Part shown: positions 26,882 to 40,447 of the stretch, one piece after another
Layout of the letters: each line of letters begins with the position of its first letter
Numbering within the stretch: position 1 is the stretch's first letter
NCBI RefSeq assembly: GCF_004027225.2
Contig: NC_044283.2
Span: 32,820,707 to 32,884,706, forward strand
Length of the DNA stretch: 64,000 bases
Source: Strigops habroptila
Taxonomy: Eukaryota > Chordata > Aves > Psittaciformes > Psittacidae
Reading direction: 5' to 3'
Program-made: the position numbers and the translations under genes
The notes under the pieces: model-generated
Databases searched by the model: none
What the model was told of the DNA's origin: nothing
What the model saw: the letters and a program-made list of their open reading frames with translations, nothing else

Positions 26882-29800
26882 TCTTCAATGACATCTCTTC
26901 AGTAGCAGACAGGAATTTGCCCTCTGTTTTCAGTTTGTATAACATCATACTGTGCTTAAATAACCTACAGGGTGAAATTCAACCTGATGTAGTTTCAGTT
27001 CCTTCAGGAAAATACAGCTATATTTTCCTTAGCAAGTTACCCTTCAGAGGTGTGATATAACATCTGAAATACAGCATTTTAAGGATCAGAGGAAATGTCA
27101 CCCATGGGGTACAGTAATGCTGAGAAATACAGAAGCCACAGCTCCTCACAGAGGAACAAAGTTTAAATAATGATAGAACAAACCTAACAATGCTGGGTCA
27201 TAGGAAACTGAGAAAAGTCAAGTAAACATGAATTGGTCATCCGTCACTTACAGTCCTACAAAATACATCCAGTAAACATCCTTCAAACAACAACTTTAAT
27301 CTACTTTTCTAGTCAGCGTATTTTTTTTATTATTTTTTTTTTTTTTTTGACAGAGGCATAAAAAAAGGCAAGCTTTTGCTCTCGAGGTTTGGTTTTTTTT
27401 TTTTTTATGTCTACCCATCTATCCATCTATTCAGTTTGGAAGCTCAGTTTCAAAATTAAAATTAAATTAAGGAGGAGTAATTACTCTCATTTTTATAAGG
27501 ATTATGCCATTCCACATAGGTCCTCAAATACAAGCACATAGGCCACTCATAGAAAGTAAAGATGGAAATAAATTTAAAAAAAAATAACAGAAGGTAACTT
27601 AAGGAACATTTTATCTTAAAACAACTCTGAAAGCAGTAAATAATTGCTACAAAATGGTCACAGCAAAGGATGTATCTGATGAACGTACCATTGTTTTGCT
27701 TCTATATCATCCAATAATCAATCCTAACCGCTGCAATTGTATCCCTTATTTATAGTAGAGTGTACGAATCTGTAGCCTGAAAACACTGACAAAAGTACTA
27801 TGCTGGTTGAAAGTCTACTTGGTCAGTCTCCTCATTCACAGTAGTCATTTAGGTCACAAGGTGGGTTTTTTGTTGTTTTCCTGTATGACTTGAAATTTTT
27901 TAAACAGGAGGATAATAACAACCGACAGGCAATAATTAAGAGCAAATGCTATTGTGTCTTCTAGTTACTTTGAATGTAAAAATTAGATATGTTTCAACTG
28001 TTTTATATTTTGAAGACTTAATGTTATGTGGATTTCAGTTACACCTTTTTATCTGAGAAGAAAGAATATATTGTCTAGTCTTTGGAAAATATTTATTGCT
28101 TCTTAGGATTAATCTATAGACAGAAAGTTTATAGATACTACTATTTGTACAAAGGAAGCATGACTAACATTAATTTTTCCCTTCAGAAATCCCATACTTG
28201 GCAGAATCATGTTCTCAAGATACTGTGAAGTCTGTGCTGCTCAGTGACACCCTTCACCCTTAAAGATCTTACTTCTAATTAAGCTTTATATTAAGAACCA
28301 AATGCAGACGGGTTTTCCCGCTTTCAATTATACAAAGTTAGTAATTCAACAGCTATATATACATTAATTTACCTAGAACTTAATGGAATTTGCCTACCCA
28401 GTTTCAATTGATACTTACATTTGCAGAGCTATGCTGAAACTCCATCCACATTCCATATATTCTTGCCTGGTGAAAAAATAGTTGCACACGCATGTGATTG
28501 CCTCCTTGGATCTCTTTCAAAGCCTTCTTTTGGAATCTGAATACGCCCTTCTGTGGGAAAAACTCCAGAAACAAAAAAAGGAATGAAAAACTCTTTAAGA
28601 CCGTCCTTCCTCCCAGAAGTTTCTCAGAACTTGATTGAGGGCTTCAGATACAAGGGATCCTAAAAGAGCAGGAAGGATCAAAGCTCCCAGCATCAAAAAG
28701 TTTTGGTTTCACCTTTCACTGCACCTCCTACTTACAGCCATTGGTGTAGAAAGAGTAAAGTACAGGGAGGGAGGAGGTGCAGCTCTGGGAAAGATGTTTA
28801 AATGGGAATTTCACCATGGAGGGAGCGTGACAGAAAGGTTATCTAAGTTGCACTATTTTTCTGCTTTGATCTCTGCTGGGAAAATACACACTTTTTACTT
28901 TCTAATGTCTGCCATCCTAGAGAAATTGCAAATTATCTGGAGCTAGACAAGAATTGTGTGATCTATACATACATGCACACAAACACATTCAGACATACTG
29001 AGAGCATAAATCAGCAGACACTGATAGTGATTCATTCACTGTGAAAACATACTCTGCCAAATCAATGAGTTACTGCTGTGGAACCAAAGGTAAATTTCAT
29101 TCAGCATGGACAATTCATATCTATTATGCTTGGCAGGATTTTGTCAGAGTAATTGAAAAAAATTATTGTATATTATGCATGAATAATATTGTAAACATCA
29201 CAGCCTATAATGTGAAAGATATCTTTAAAATTTTAGTTTTGAACCACACACAGCATTTTGGGCACAGTGAAAGAAGTTGAAGTATTTGGTGGTGACATGA
29301 AAATTTTCATTAGAAAAGTAGGTTTATTTTATGCTTGTTTTTATACCTAGATCAAAGAAGCTTGTGATGTGCCTCATGATTCTATATTATTCCTGTCCCC
29401 AAAGTCTTCACATATCCCAAGGGAACTGGCAACATACATCAATTGCTGTATAGGTGTAAAATATAATAAAAGGATCTTAGCATACCATGTATTATAAGTT
29501 ATAGCTCCTCATATTTTACTGGTTGGTATGAGAGCATCTGTAGTGACTTACAAATGATGCTTAGGGAAGTGCATACATGTTATACCTGTTTATGAGCTAA
29601 TTACTGAAAAGGCCTTGGAAGATGGGTGCTTGTCAGACCCTACATAGCATAAATAGCTATGGAGAGGTCAGATGTAGCATGTTTTAACCTCCTTCCTGAT
29701 GCTTGAACTGTAGGTGTCTGTGTTTTTGCATTTGGAAGGAATGAATAAAAACCAAACTGTTCATACATTATTATTAATCAGTGAAGCAACTATGCTACAT

Positions 29801-30540
29801 TTGTTTGAGGTAAATCTATCCAATGTGCAATTAATTAGATGTGAGGATCAAAGCTGCTTGCTCCTTTTGATGTATTATTTTTATATTTTTTTAAAGTTCT
29901 GTCTTTTTATGCCAGCAAAGAATAATAGAATGACATATGATGTGAACATAGATGTTCACACTGAGTTAATACAACACATGCAGAGGTTGAAGCTAAACAA
30001 AAAATTTTGTTCTAATTTATTCCTTATGTAATTTACAGAAAATTATGGTAAAGAACACTACTCAGAAAGATATAAATTTATTTCTATAGACTTAGTTCAT
30101 GGGTTAGCACTGTCAAGGCCATTTAAAGGACAAAGGTACTCAGCATGAAAATTCAATAGTTGGATAATCATGTAATCTCTGGGTTGGGTTCTTTTTTTAT
30201 TAGTTGGGGTTTTTTGTTTGTTTGTTGATTTGGAGGGGTGGTGTTTGGGTTTTTTTGCCACGGAACTTAAAACACCATAGCTTTATTGCTATCCCATCTT
30301 CTTAATATCAAGGAAATGGCACATCGATCCAAGTGGTTCTCATTATATGCTTGGAACATAATTACAGAAAACCCCCTCATGGCAGTTCTTTCTTTGCAGG
30401 CCTGGGAGTGTTTTTGGAAGGGCAGAGAGTCCTGGGACTATCTGATTGAAGAACAATCTCTTTCTACCTTAGTTACTAAAAGCAGAACATAATGGTCATA
30501 ACAGGTTTATCTAGCCCAGTGTCCTGTGCTGTAACTGTGG

Positions 30541-30584
30541 ACAACAAAAATGCCTAGGGAAGAAGAATAATATCAGGTAACAAC
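30541..30584. repeat. Left copy of a 44-bp direct repeat flanking a CR1
   Basis: This segment aligns without gaps to 31,058-31,101 with 34 of 44 positions identical (core AATGCCTAGG and TAATAT.AGGTAA). The two copies bracket the CR1 fragment between them. See the matching finding for interpretation. Confidence 0.8.
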
Positions 30585-30620
30585 CGCATGGCCAGGCCCA
30601 GGGTGTATATGCCACAAGCT

Positions 30621-31057
30621 GACACTGGGGCCAGTGATATTTAACACATGCATTAATGACCTGCATATGCCTCAGGTGAGAAAAGGCTGAGGGCTGGGAC
30701 TGTTCTGCCTGGAGAAGAGAAGGCTTAGAGGGATCTTATCAATGTGTATAAATATCATCTGAGAGGGAAAGAAGATGATGGAGCCTTACTCCTCTCAGTG
30801 GTGCCCAGTGACAGGACAAAAGGCAGTGGGCACAAATTAAAACACATGAAATTCCCTCTGAACTTTTTTACAGTGAGGATTGTAACTGGCACAGGTTGCC
30901 CAGGGAGGTCATGGAGTGTCCATCCTTGTAGATATTCAAAGCACAATTAGACACAGTGCTGGGCAACCAGCTGTAGCTGACCCTGCCTAGACAGGGCAGT
31001 TAGTCTAGATGATCTCAAGTCCCATTCAACCACTCAGAGACTGTGTGTGATTCGGTG
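30621..31057 (+). mobile_element. Old, internally deleted CR1 LINE fragment
   Basis: The left part resembles the reverse transcriptase segment (ACTGGGGCCAGTGATATTTA, ATTAATGACCTG). It then jumps to the ORF2 C-terminal region (GGCTGGGACTGTTCTGCCTG, CACAGGTTGCCCAGGGAGGT) and the 3'UTR (AGTCTAGATGATCTCAAGTC). The tail octamers are degenerate (TGTGTGTGATTCGGTGA). This is the most diverged CR1 in the window and appears to have lost several hundred bases internally. Confidence 0.85.
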
Positions 31058-31101
31058 ACAATAGGAATGCCTAGGAAAGAATGTTAATATAAGGTAAGCA
31101 C
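31058..31101. repeat. Right copy of the 44-bp direct repeat flanking a CR1
   Basis: This partner of 30,541-30,584 (34/44 identical) starts directly after the degenerate CR1 tail. Confidence 0.8.
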
Positions 31102-31655
31102 ATAGAGATATTTCTCATGAACACTCATCCAACACTTCGTCTTGGGAATTTCTTTCAGGAAGAAGTGGTGTTTTGATCTTTAACAGAACAGTCATAAATT
31201 TCATAGTTTCCCATAAAATCATTCTCTTTTTCTTCCTTCTACCATTCCACCAATAATTAAATAGTTAACACTGTGGAGAGACAGTAATTTCAGGCTGTCT
31301 GCAGACTCACAAGAACCACTGAATTATTTCAGAGTAATATTTTTAATATTATCCCTTCAACCTGTAAGTGTGTTTAGGGCCTAATATCACTTACAGATGT
31401 GGATAGAGGAATTCAGTGGCAACTCACCATTCACATTAACTATTTAAATGAGGTAAGCGCTTAACTTATTATGGCACTTCTAGAAACACGTATAGGGATT
31501 TAACTACATTTGCTGTCACACAACTTACATTTGGACACCAATTCCTAATATCTTAGACAATAAACATGCTAGAAAGTAACACATAGGAAATTGAGCTTGC
31601 TTACTGAGGTAGACCAGTTTAGTTGCTACCTTTGTGTATTTCCTTTTTAAGCTAC
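31102..31655. other. Intergenic DNA between two CR1 fragments
   Basis: AT-rich sequence with no gene, repeat or signal that I can identify. Confidence 0.5.
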
Positions 31656-31790
31656 ATCAAGGCCAAGTCGAACAGAGCCTTGGGTGACATGGTCTAGGGT
31701 GAGGTGCTCCTGCCCATGGCAGGGGGGTTGGAACTAGATAATCTTAAACTCCTTTCCAACCCTAACCATTCTATGATTCCATGATTCTAC
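31656..31790 (+). mobile_element. CR1 LINE 3'-end fragment (about 135 bp)
   Basis: Only the last codons of ORF2 and the 3'UTR are present: TCAAGGCCAAGTCGAACAGA, the CTGCCCATGGCAGG block, TTGGAACTAGATAATCTTAA, and a tail of ATTCTATG, ATTCCATG and ATTCTAC. It is a short 5'-truncated insertion. Confidence 0.95.
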
Positions 31791-34700
31791 AAGTAGCATT
31801 TGTTACTACCCTAAATTTGTGTCAATAACACTCTAATAAATCTTTTCAGGGTCTTCTAAATTTTATCAATCTGCAAGCTTGAAAATTTTTCATGCAAATG
31901 TTCTTATTTCAAGAAAATTTTTATGGAATCTAAAAAATTCCATAGCAATTAATACAGAATAAGTCTTGAGTAGCCATATCTTGAGATACGGGTCCTCAGA
32001 TTGATGATCAGAGTTGCTTTTTGCTCTCCATTCTTTGCTTTTTTTTTGAATTATGTCACCCATTAAGGCTTCAGCCTCCAAACCAGAAACTGTCAGTATG
32101 TTATTACACTGCAATAGCACATTACCTTCCTAAATGATCATATGTTTTTCCAAGGCCTGAGAGTAAAAAACTTGATTTGAAGCCATTCACCAGGTTCACT
32201 GTTACATAGCAGCTTTAAGACTAGATGCAGTCACCACAGTTGCTACTGTTCAGGATCAGGTATAGCACCAGAAAGTATAGCAACATGCAGTTTGTTCTGA
32301 TGTTGTCTCATATAAAATGCTAATTATTGTTGTTCTGACTTTATTGAACTACTTTTGATGTCTCAGTATTTCATAACTAGTAATTTAAAATAAGGCCCTT
32401 AGGTGCTTGAATAACCAATAGCACTTGGTGAGATTTTGGCACCTAAGTAATTTAAAAATGGGACTTGGGCATGTTAATAAAAGCTCTCCTTTGTGTTTCT
32501 CTTCCTCAGGTATGAAATGAATACACTGAAACCTTCTAACTACAAAGGGTTATTAAAAAAAAGAAACACATTGAATTTGTGAAGTAAACAATGGTTATAC
32601 GATAAAGTAAGATGGTAGTTGTATAGATTCTTACCACCGGATTTTGAGATAGATCAATGATATATGACGGTTCCACACTATAATGACTAATCTTATACTA
32701 CAAGGATAGCTTTGCCACACTTTTTACTTTTCTTCTGCAAAGGAAATGAAGTTAAAATGCCAACAGAGTCCAGTGGTATGCTACTGAGCTGCATTGGTTT
32801 TATCTAATTAGCCAATGAATTTAAAAGTTCAGTTCTTAAATCCTGCTGTTTCAGTCAGATAAAGGAAATACCCAAAATGTGAGCCTCCCTTGCCCAGGTA
32901 ACTTTCTTCTATCTTACAGGTTCCCTAAAAACATCCAGGAGTCCTGTAACATGTTCAGAGAGTTGATTCATCTGGATTCTGAGAGAAACAAAGAGGTGTG
33001 CTTCATGGCCGTGGATTTAGAAAGAACAATGCCACAAGCGAGAATTAAATAAACCTGACGGAACCAGGCTTCTCAATAAATGAAGGGCCTTGTTCGTATT
33101 GGTCATATAAAAAATATATTTTGTCAAAGCAGATAGAATATATCACTCCGGATGTGATTAAAAGAACCAAATGAAAACTGCTTACACAGTTTTCCTTAAC
33201 CAATAGATGTATCCAGGTGGACCAGTTAATCCTTACTAATAACTACTTTTCTTGTGGGGCCACTTGAACATCACAGTGATTGCAATAAATCCTTGTCCAT
33301 GTTACCTGTGTGCCACCTAGCATCAACAAAAACATTTGTCTTCTGATATCATTTGCAAAGCTTACCTCACAAACACTCTAATTAGTTTTCTTCCTCTGAG
33401 TCATCTCTCATAAGCCATTTCTACACCTTGATGACAGAAACATAGAGGAAACCATTGAGGAATACTTTTTTAGCACTTTAGGATAAATGATAGATAAATT
33501 TGCAAATTCTATTTAACGTTGTTACTTTTACATTCTCATATTGCCATCTAGAAACATACAAAGCAGCACAACACATTGAAGATTATTTCAAAGGACAGCC
33601 ATCCCTTGACATTCTTCAAATAAGTAGCTGAAGGACATAAATTCTTCAATTATTAAAATATCTAGTAAACATCCTGATTTATTTGGACTCACTGGCCCAC
33701 AGTGTCAGTCCGTAAATGTTTCCAAAAATGTTCCATAAATGTTTTCAAAATAACTAGATAAAATCCTTCTGAACCAACCACAACAGTCTCCTTTGCTTAC
33801 AGTAATCCTGACAACAGTTAGTTTACTGCCAGTGATACTTAGTCCTCTCCAGCTGACCAGCACAGTCTGTCTCACTGCTGCTGAATAATTCTTGTCACCA
33901 GTTTGTATCTGTCTATTTTGCTTATACACACAAACATCTAAAATCTTGGGAACATGTTTTTTTTATTATGCACATAGAATCCAGGAACAATCATCTCTGA
34001 AACCATTAGCAGAGAATCTATGCTCTATTTATAGCAATATTTGATAATACCAATAATAATACACCTTAAACTTATGTGTCTTTGTTGAGTAGAAATCATG
34101 ACGTGCTATTGAACAGAAAGGCAACATTAACATATGTTCTGAGTTTGACTAAGAAACCAAGTGCATTTAAATAAAAGGTGAAGAAAGTAAACTTTTAATT
34201 TTCTGTAGATTGGGGGGGGGGGTGGGGATCAAATAAACCAAGGGTTTTAATTCCACTGCAAGGGGAAACATACTTGTGTGTGTCTTTCTACTGTTATGAC
34301 TGTTTCAGAATATATACTAACTAGTGAAAGGGTCATCATGGTATTAACATGGTATTAAGCCAAACAAAATGTTTATTGAATAGTAGAATGAAATGCACAC
34401 ATAAATAAACTACGAAGGTCTCACTTCGGCTAAACCATATTATGCAGACGAGCTTGAAGAAATATTTCAAAATCTTAACCAAAGGAAAAAAAACCCCAAA
34501 ACAGTTAAACAAAGATCAGCCATTGGCTAACTATGTTCCTTTTTAATAACTGCCTAATTCATAACCGGAAATCTGAAAGGTGTCTTCTTAACAAATAAAT
34601 TGTGGAAAAGTTTTCCTTGGGGTTGTGTGCGTAATTTTTACTGAATTTACTTTAATCCAAAATCAGTATGGGCTTTTCTGCAGTTTAAGACTACGGTAAA

Positions 34701-36763
34701 CATTTTTTTGATCTTGAATTTTGCTTAGGGGCCAATTCTGTAACAGTTTTTCACGCTCAATTTTGCTTATGGAAGCAGTTTTGCTCAGTATTAGTTACAG
34801 AAATGCTCCTTACGTTTAACCAGGTATCTTTTAAAAAGAGTAATTATTGTCTGTAGTAAGCTGTGAATATTCTGAGAAACTCAAGTCCTTAATGCACGGA
34901 GCAAACACGGAGGTATGGCAGTACAGGCTTCACTGTATTGCTATTACACACTTACCTACATTTATCTTATTATAAAGTCTCTAGAAATATCCCTTTTTAT
35001 CTTCTGACACTTTAAATGTGTATAGCATCTTTTTGTGCATCCTAAACATCCTAAACTTCTACACAGAACTAGATTAATTCACAAATTTCTTACAGCTGGT
35101 GATGAGCTATTGGAAGGTAACTACATTCAGTCTCCATCAAAATGGGTCAGCTTCAAGCCAGTGACCTGGCAGTGAAAAATCCATTCTCACTCCCCTGAGC
35201 ATTCATCATCTCAGATAGCCTTTTCACTCTGTAATTATTTATTTCCACTAAACTCTAAAGTACCCTACAATGCTTGGTAAGATACAGGCAATTTAACCTT
35301 TATATTTGATCTTTCATCAAAATGCAGAAAACACTTTCATGGTCAGAGCTTTTATTCTTCTGTGCAGTGATCTTTGCAATTAGAACACAATTGTAGGAAG
35401 TACAAAAGAAGTAATACACTGTGTATGAGAAAACCCTGGAAAAAAAAAAAACCAAAACAAAAATTGGAAGTGAAGGCAGCAGTCAGTTGCCAAATATTTA
35501 AAAAAGGACAAAATCTTCATACACATTTTACAAATACAGTTAACATAATACAATCAAGTACTGCTCTGTTATAGCCACTGCAATTTAATTATGTAGAATC
35601 TTTTTTCAATGAGCCTACCTGATCAAAACCACCCATTTTCATCAGAAAGAAGGCACTAAACAAAATCATGTTAATAGGTACTTTTTACACTTTAGACAGT
35701 TGAACATTCCTTGTAATCATACAGACTAAGCACTTAGTTTAACAATATATTTGACATTCTTTCGATTCTCCTCCCCATCCCTCCAGGAGCAGGGGGAGGA
35801 AAAAGGTGGGGAGTGAGCGAGCGGCTGCATGGTTCTGAGTTACCGGCAGGGCTTAAACCACGACAACTATTTAAATCAAGGAAGACAAGAACACTTGTAT
35901 ACAGCAATACACAGTTTCACATAATGTAGTTTCTGTCTGCTGACCCCAGTAATGAAATAAGGAGATAGATAGCCAGATTATTTCAAGTAGTTGGGTAAAA
36001 GACCTATCTCCTACTAGCTCAAATATAGTTACTTACTGAACATACAAACTTATTCCATTGCTGTGAAAGTAGCAAGTCTTTTTCAGTCTGCATTTTGATT
36101 TCATTTTGCAAAGGATTATGAAACAGTTATGGTAGTGACTTCATGAGATATGATCATTCAATTACTTTGATTCCATGACATACTTCAATCCTGACAAGAG
36201 CGTACAGGTGATAAATTATTGCATTTATTTTATCTGCTTTTCTTTGGGTCATAAATTTAAAAATGCTAGTGTAAAAATGTTTCTAGCTCAAGACATCTTT
36301 TCCTTAGGATTGTTTCATTTGAATAGTCTCTTGATAACCCCTAATACAAAAAAGGGAGTGATGGGCTTTACAGCAGACGAATGGATAATAAATAATCTGA
36401 ATTCACTGCATTTGTGGGAAGAAAGTTTCAAAACCAAGACCTGAAACAGAAAGGCCTCTTATTTATACTTATTTAGTAAGTAAACACTAGAAAAGATATT
36501 CTGCTGATCTTGGGTAGATTTTTAGCAAAAGTTCAAATGAAGGTTCAATGGAGTGCCCCATTCCTGAACACTTATGCTGGTAACAGTAACAGGAGACAAA
36601 ACTGAGTAGAGAGAAAAGTCAATATCTTAAGAGCAAAGAAGGAGTTATCATCAAAGCCAGCCTTCTGTTGTGTAGTCAGATTATGATTCCTATTATAGTC
36701 ATGGGATGGTAAGTACACAGAAAAGTTGTGAGACAGCATTAGTAGAAATATCCTGAAAACTTG
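31791..36763. other. Intergenic AT-rich DNA, no gene seen
   Basis: No exon is recognised. The stretch includes a G-run at 34.21 kb and an isolated CpG-containing patch at 35.81-35.87 kb. A segment at 33.05-33.2 kb keeps a few CpGs in AT-rich surroundings. These are discussed as possible regulatory elements. Confidence 0.55.
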
Positions 36764-36769
36764 TTAAAA

Positions 36770-37000
36770 AGGGAAAGAGTGGAGGGGAAGAGAAAAGAGA
36801 AGAGAAGGGAAGGGAACAGAAGGGAAGGGAAAGGAAGAGGAGAAAGAGAAGAGAAGAGAAGAGAAGAGAAGAGAAGAGAAGAGAAGAGAAGAGAAGAGAA
36901 GAGAAGAGAAGAGAAGAGAAGAGAAGAGAAGAGAAGAGAAGAGAAGAGAAGAGAAGAGAAGAGAAGAGAAGAGAAGAGAAGAGAAAAGAGAAGAGAAGAC
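36770..37000. repeat. Long polypurine (GAGAA)n microsatellite
   Basis: A pure pentanucleotide array of GAGAA runs from about 36,846 to 36,985 (about 28 units). It is flanked by imperfect purine-only sequence for some 75 bases on the left and 15 on the right. The plus strand contains essentially no pyrimidine. Apparent open frames on both strands (REEKRREEK-type and FSSLLFSSLL-type) are translations of the repeat and are not genes. The mirror-symmetric purine strand can adopt triplex DNA, a known property of such sequences. Confidence 0.97.
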
Positions 37001-40000
37001 AGAAATTACAAATAAAATGCCAACCAAGGAAAAGCAGGATTAGGTATGATTTTTCTTCAAAATTATTTCATTTGATACAAAGCATTGGCAATGCCAAATG
37101 TCAAATTTAAAGCAATGTTTTTCTTTATTGTTCTCTTTTACTAGACTGCTTTTGCTCTTTCCTGTGGGTATTAATCAGTTTGTGTTGTATAGAATACATG
37201 TTGAAATACTCTTTATTCCAGTTTTTGGACAGCACTGTGATTTATTCAGAACAATGGAATGGGCCTCTTTGAGTCTTTGACTCAATAGACTTGAACGATG
37301 TTCAATCTAAAGTTCCACCCATAGGTCTGAAAAGCTCCCTCTGTGCAAGATATATATAGCTGGCACCAAGATGCAGCTATAAAAGATGGCACTCACATTT
37401 TTTACTGGGTACATCTGCTTTCAAGGTACAAATAATTCTGACTACATTGGCTAGTGGAAAAATGCGCTTGAAACATGCAAAAATTGCTTGGTATGATGGT
37501 AAGTTTGAATATCTTAACTGAATGTCACCTCTGTAGCTCTCAAAGTACCTTTTCTGAAAGCAAAAATGTTTCCTTCTTTCTCTCTCATGCATCATCTGTG
37601 GAACTCTACCCAGTCTAGCTCCAATCTACACCAATCTAATTTCTTTTTAATCCTCCCTGTGTAAGACCTTCATGGAAGATTTGTCTACTTACTTTGAACT
37701 AAAGCAAGGGTAAGCATTTCTGAACTTAAAGAAACTGCTTAGGAGTTGAGGCTAGGTGGCTTAAAAGTTTTATGATACAGCTTCAGCTTCCGAGACACCA
37801 GCTTTATAAAGATTGTCAATATAAAATAATAATAGAGTAGAATTTTATTTTAAGGGCAATTCATGCCTGAAGGCATACTCTGTAACTTACTGTAGGTAAG
37901 CAATGATGTTGCAATTACAAACAGAAAAGAACACTATATATTTCTTGTGACTGACATATTATATATGCTTATGATGTGAAAAGAGGATATATTGATATTG
38001 ATTCTTACTTAGGTCTTATTTTGATGTATGCTTTTATTTCACAGACATTGACCTTTATGTGATCCCATTTATGTGAGGGAATTTCTTCCACACATTCAGA
38101 GTGATACAATATTGGTCTGAATGAACACTTCTACAGTGTTCATTATTTGGCTAATTTACATAATAATAACCCTATCTGATGTGTCATAACAGTACTAAGG
38201 ATGGTGTAGAGTACTAGAGATAGTATAAAGCTTAGAGCTTAAATATGACATAGATTTGTTATGTAGGATAGCGTGTTTTACTGATCTTGGATGTTCTCTG
38301 ACGCTCTTATTTATTTGATTATTTAAAATACATAACTTTGTTGGGAAAAAAAAGGAGTAAAGAAGGCAGCAAACTGTGTTCTCTATGTTAAGAATGAAAA
38401 CAAAGAACAAGTTTTGTAAGTGCTAAAAGAATAAGACAAAGAGCAGGTTGTCAAATCCTATTCAGTAATACCAAACACATGGGAGAATAGAGGACAGTAG
38501 ATAAGTTTTATGCTGAATATATATATTAATGATTTTATTCAGAAATTCTGTTTTGTTAACAAAATTTATTTGCATATAGCAGAAAAGAAATGCCACACTA
38601 TGACAATGATTGTGATGGAGACCTAGGTTGGGTAGAGTGGATAGACCAAGACCTTTCTCTTACACCAAGCTTCCAAAAAAGATAGTAAATTATTATCAAA
38701 TATAGGAAAAGTAGATTTTATTAACTTTTAAAGTAGAAGACTTGACTTCATAAACACAAAAAAAATGCACAGTGACTAGTTAAGACAGAAAACAAATAGA
38801 GTTCATAAATGATTCTTTTGCTGCACACTGTTCCTTTGCAAGAGAAGTTCCTGTTTCACTGGATGAATTTCAGCTAGATGAGTAATATTTTGAGAAGTAA
38901 AGAACTGCCCTCTAGTACTCATGAAGCCAGTTATTTTGCCATCATCCCTGGCAGACAGCTGTGCATCAGCTCTCTGGTCATTCCAGCAAATTCTCCTTAA
39001 AGAAGAGACTGTCATTTTCTTGATGTGACACTGTGCTTGAACTAGACAGCTAAAAGGAAAGGGGACTTCTTGTCATGCTGAGCACTTTCTGTTTGTTACT
39101 CAGGCACTTGCAAAATCCAATAGGCACTCATTGAACTTGGATTATTTTCATTGATTTGAGTTGGATTTTGATCAATAGTGTAGAGAAGAACACCTTGTAC
39201 GCAAATAAAGAAAGGGCTTTTTCACATACACACTCCTTCTGGATCAGGCAACACAGTTTACAGGTAAGACATCATGTGGGATAGGAATGTCTAGTCATGA
39301 GAGTCCTCTCTTCCATTGGATGAAATAATATCCCCAAATAGACTGAACTCCAGAAGCTGGATACATATAAAAAAAGCTTAATCAGAAAATATCCCAATAT
39401 TAGTAAAATGGGATAAACCCATCAGTAAAGACCAGGAATCTTCATTTTGGTGAAACCTAAGGGCTCTGAGGCCTCAGTAAAAGAGCATGTAATACTTTAC
39501 ACACACCGGAGACTAAACCTTTATGAGCTTTACAGCATGCACACAAGCATTGGGTTCTCAATTCTTTATTTTTGAAAACCCTAAACTTAGCTATAAGTCT
39601 AGACTAATTGCAGCAGAAGGACTAAGTATAGTATTCTATACTATGCAATAAAATATTGCATTTTAGCAACAATGGAAAACAGCTTCATTTCTAGCTATCA
39701 GCTTTTCAAAATTCTGAAGCTATATAGGTTTTTAACTATTTAGATTTGCAAATCCTAAACCAAAGCATAACCTAAGATTAATTAATGCTGGATGAATAAG
39801 AGATACCTCTTAAAGAAACATGAAGCTTATGACATTGTAGATGTTGGCTCAATTAAAATCTCTTTGAGCCCCTCAGTACACTGAAGTCAATTGAGTTCTA
39901 GACTTAAATTCTATACATATTTTAATGCTATAGATTTAATAGCTGTAGGTCTAAACCTAGTCTTTATAAAAGGACTGGTGACCACAATAAAGGGGCATAA

Positions 40001-40447
40001 TGACTTAGTCCCAGTAGAGACATATGTCTTTCCTTCTTCTTTATGACCTGAAGAACTTTGAAGACATTCACAGTATTAAATTCCAACATTAATCATCCTA
40101 GACTAAATTAAAACTGGCTTACCAATCCATTAGTACTAGGCAAATCCATGGCTTACACAGAGACCAAACTTATTCCTGATGTTTTATGAGTACCACAATC
40201 ACTGGGCCTCTCTACTTTTCTCTACAGTTCTTCAAACCCTAATTCTAGATTAGGACCGGTTTTAGAACCAAAAGGACCAGTACCTTACTATAAAACAGAA
40301 CACAGTAACACCAAACATTCTTTTACTTCATTCAGCCCTTTGGAATACTAACATCCTGAGTTCTTAAAACTTTATTTCTGTGAATTCACACCAGCTCTGA
40401 GGTTAATGGAACCTGGACAACTAATTCCAACTACTCAAAACCAAGGA
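37001..40447. other. Intergenic AT-rich DNA, no gene seen
   Basis: There is no recognisable gene or mobile element. A faint match to an old amniote repeat lies near 39.13-39.18 kb (CATTGATTTGAGTTGGATTT). Confidence 0.55.

Larger units (their letters stand above)
21507..30620. other. Intergenic AT-rich DNA, no gene seen
   Basis: No recognisable gene is present. The stretch holds A/C- or G/T-rich tracts (21.65, 24.43, 26.59 and 30.19 kb), a 37-base poly(T) at 26.84 kb, a short direct repeat at 21.59 kb and two possible ancient amniote repeats. Open frames here (for example 23,872-24,231 minus, 119 codons) have no domain I recognise and no good splice context. Confidence 0.6.

Noticed and set aside
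26881..27060. A processed retropseudogene on the minus strand ending in the 37-base poly(A)
   Set aside because: No source gene is recognised and no target-site duplication is seen; the adjacent sequence looks more like an old interspersed repeat.
34411..34460. A possible U6 snRNA pseudogene (TCTCACTTCGGCTAAACCAT)
   Set aside because: Only a short resemblance to the U6 5' end; the following conserved U6 sequence is absent.
36761..37027. Open frames on both strands (84 and 87 codons) of REEK/FSSLL repeats
   Set aside because: They are translations of the GAGAA pentanucleotide microsatellite; the repeat simply contains no stop codon in those frames.
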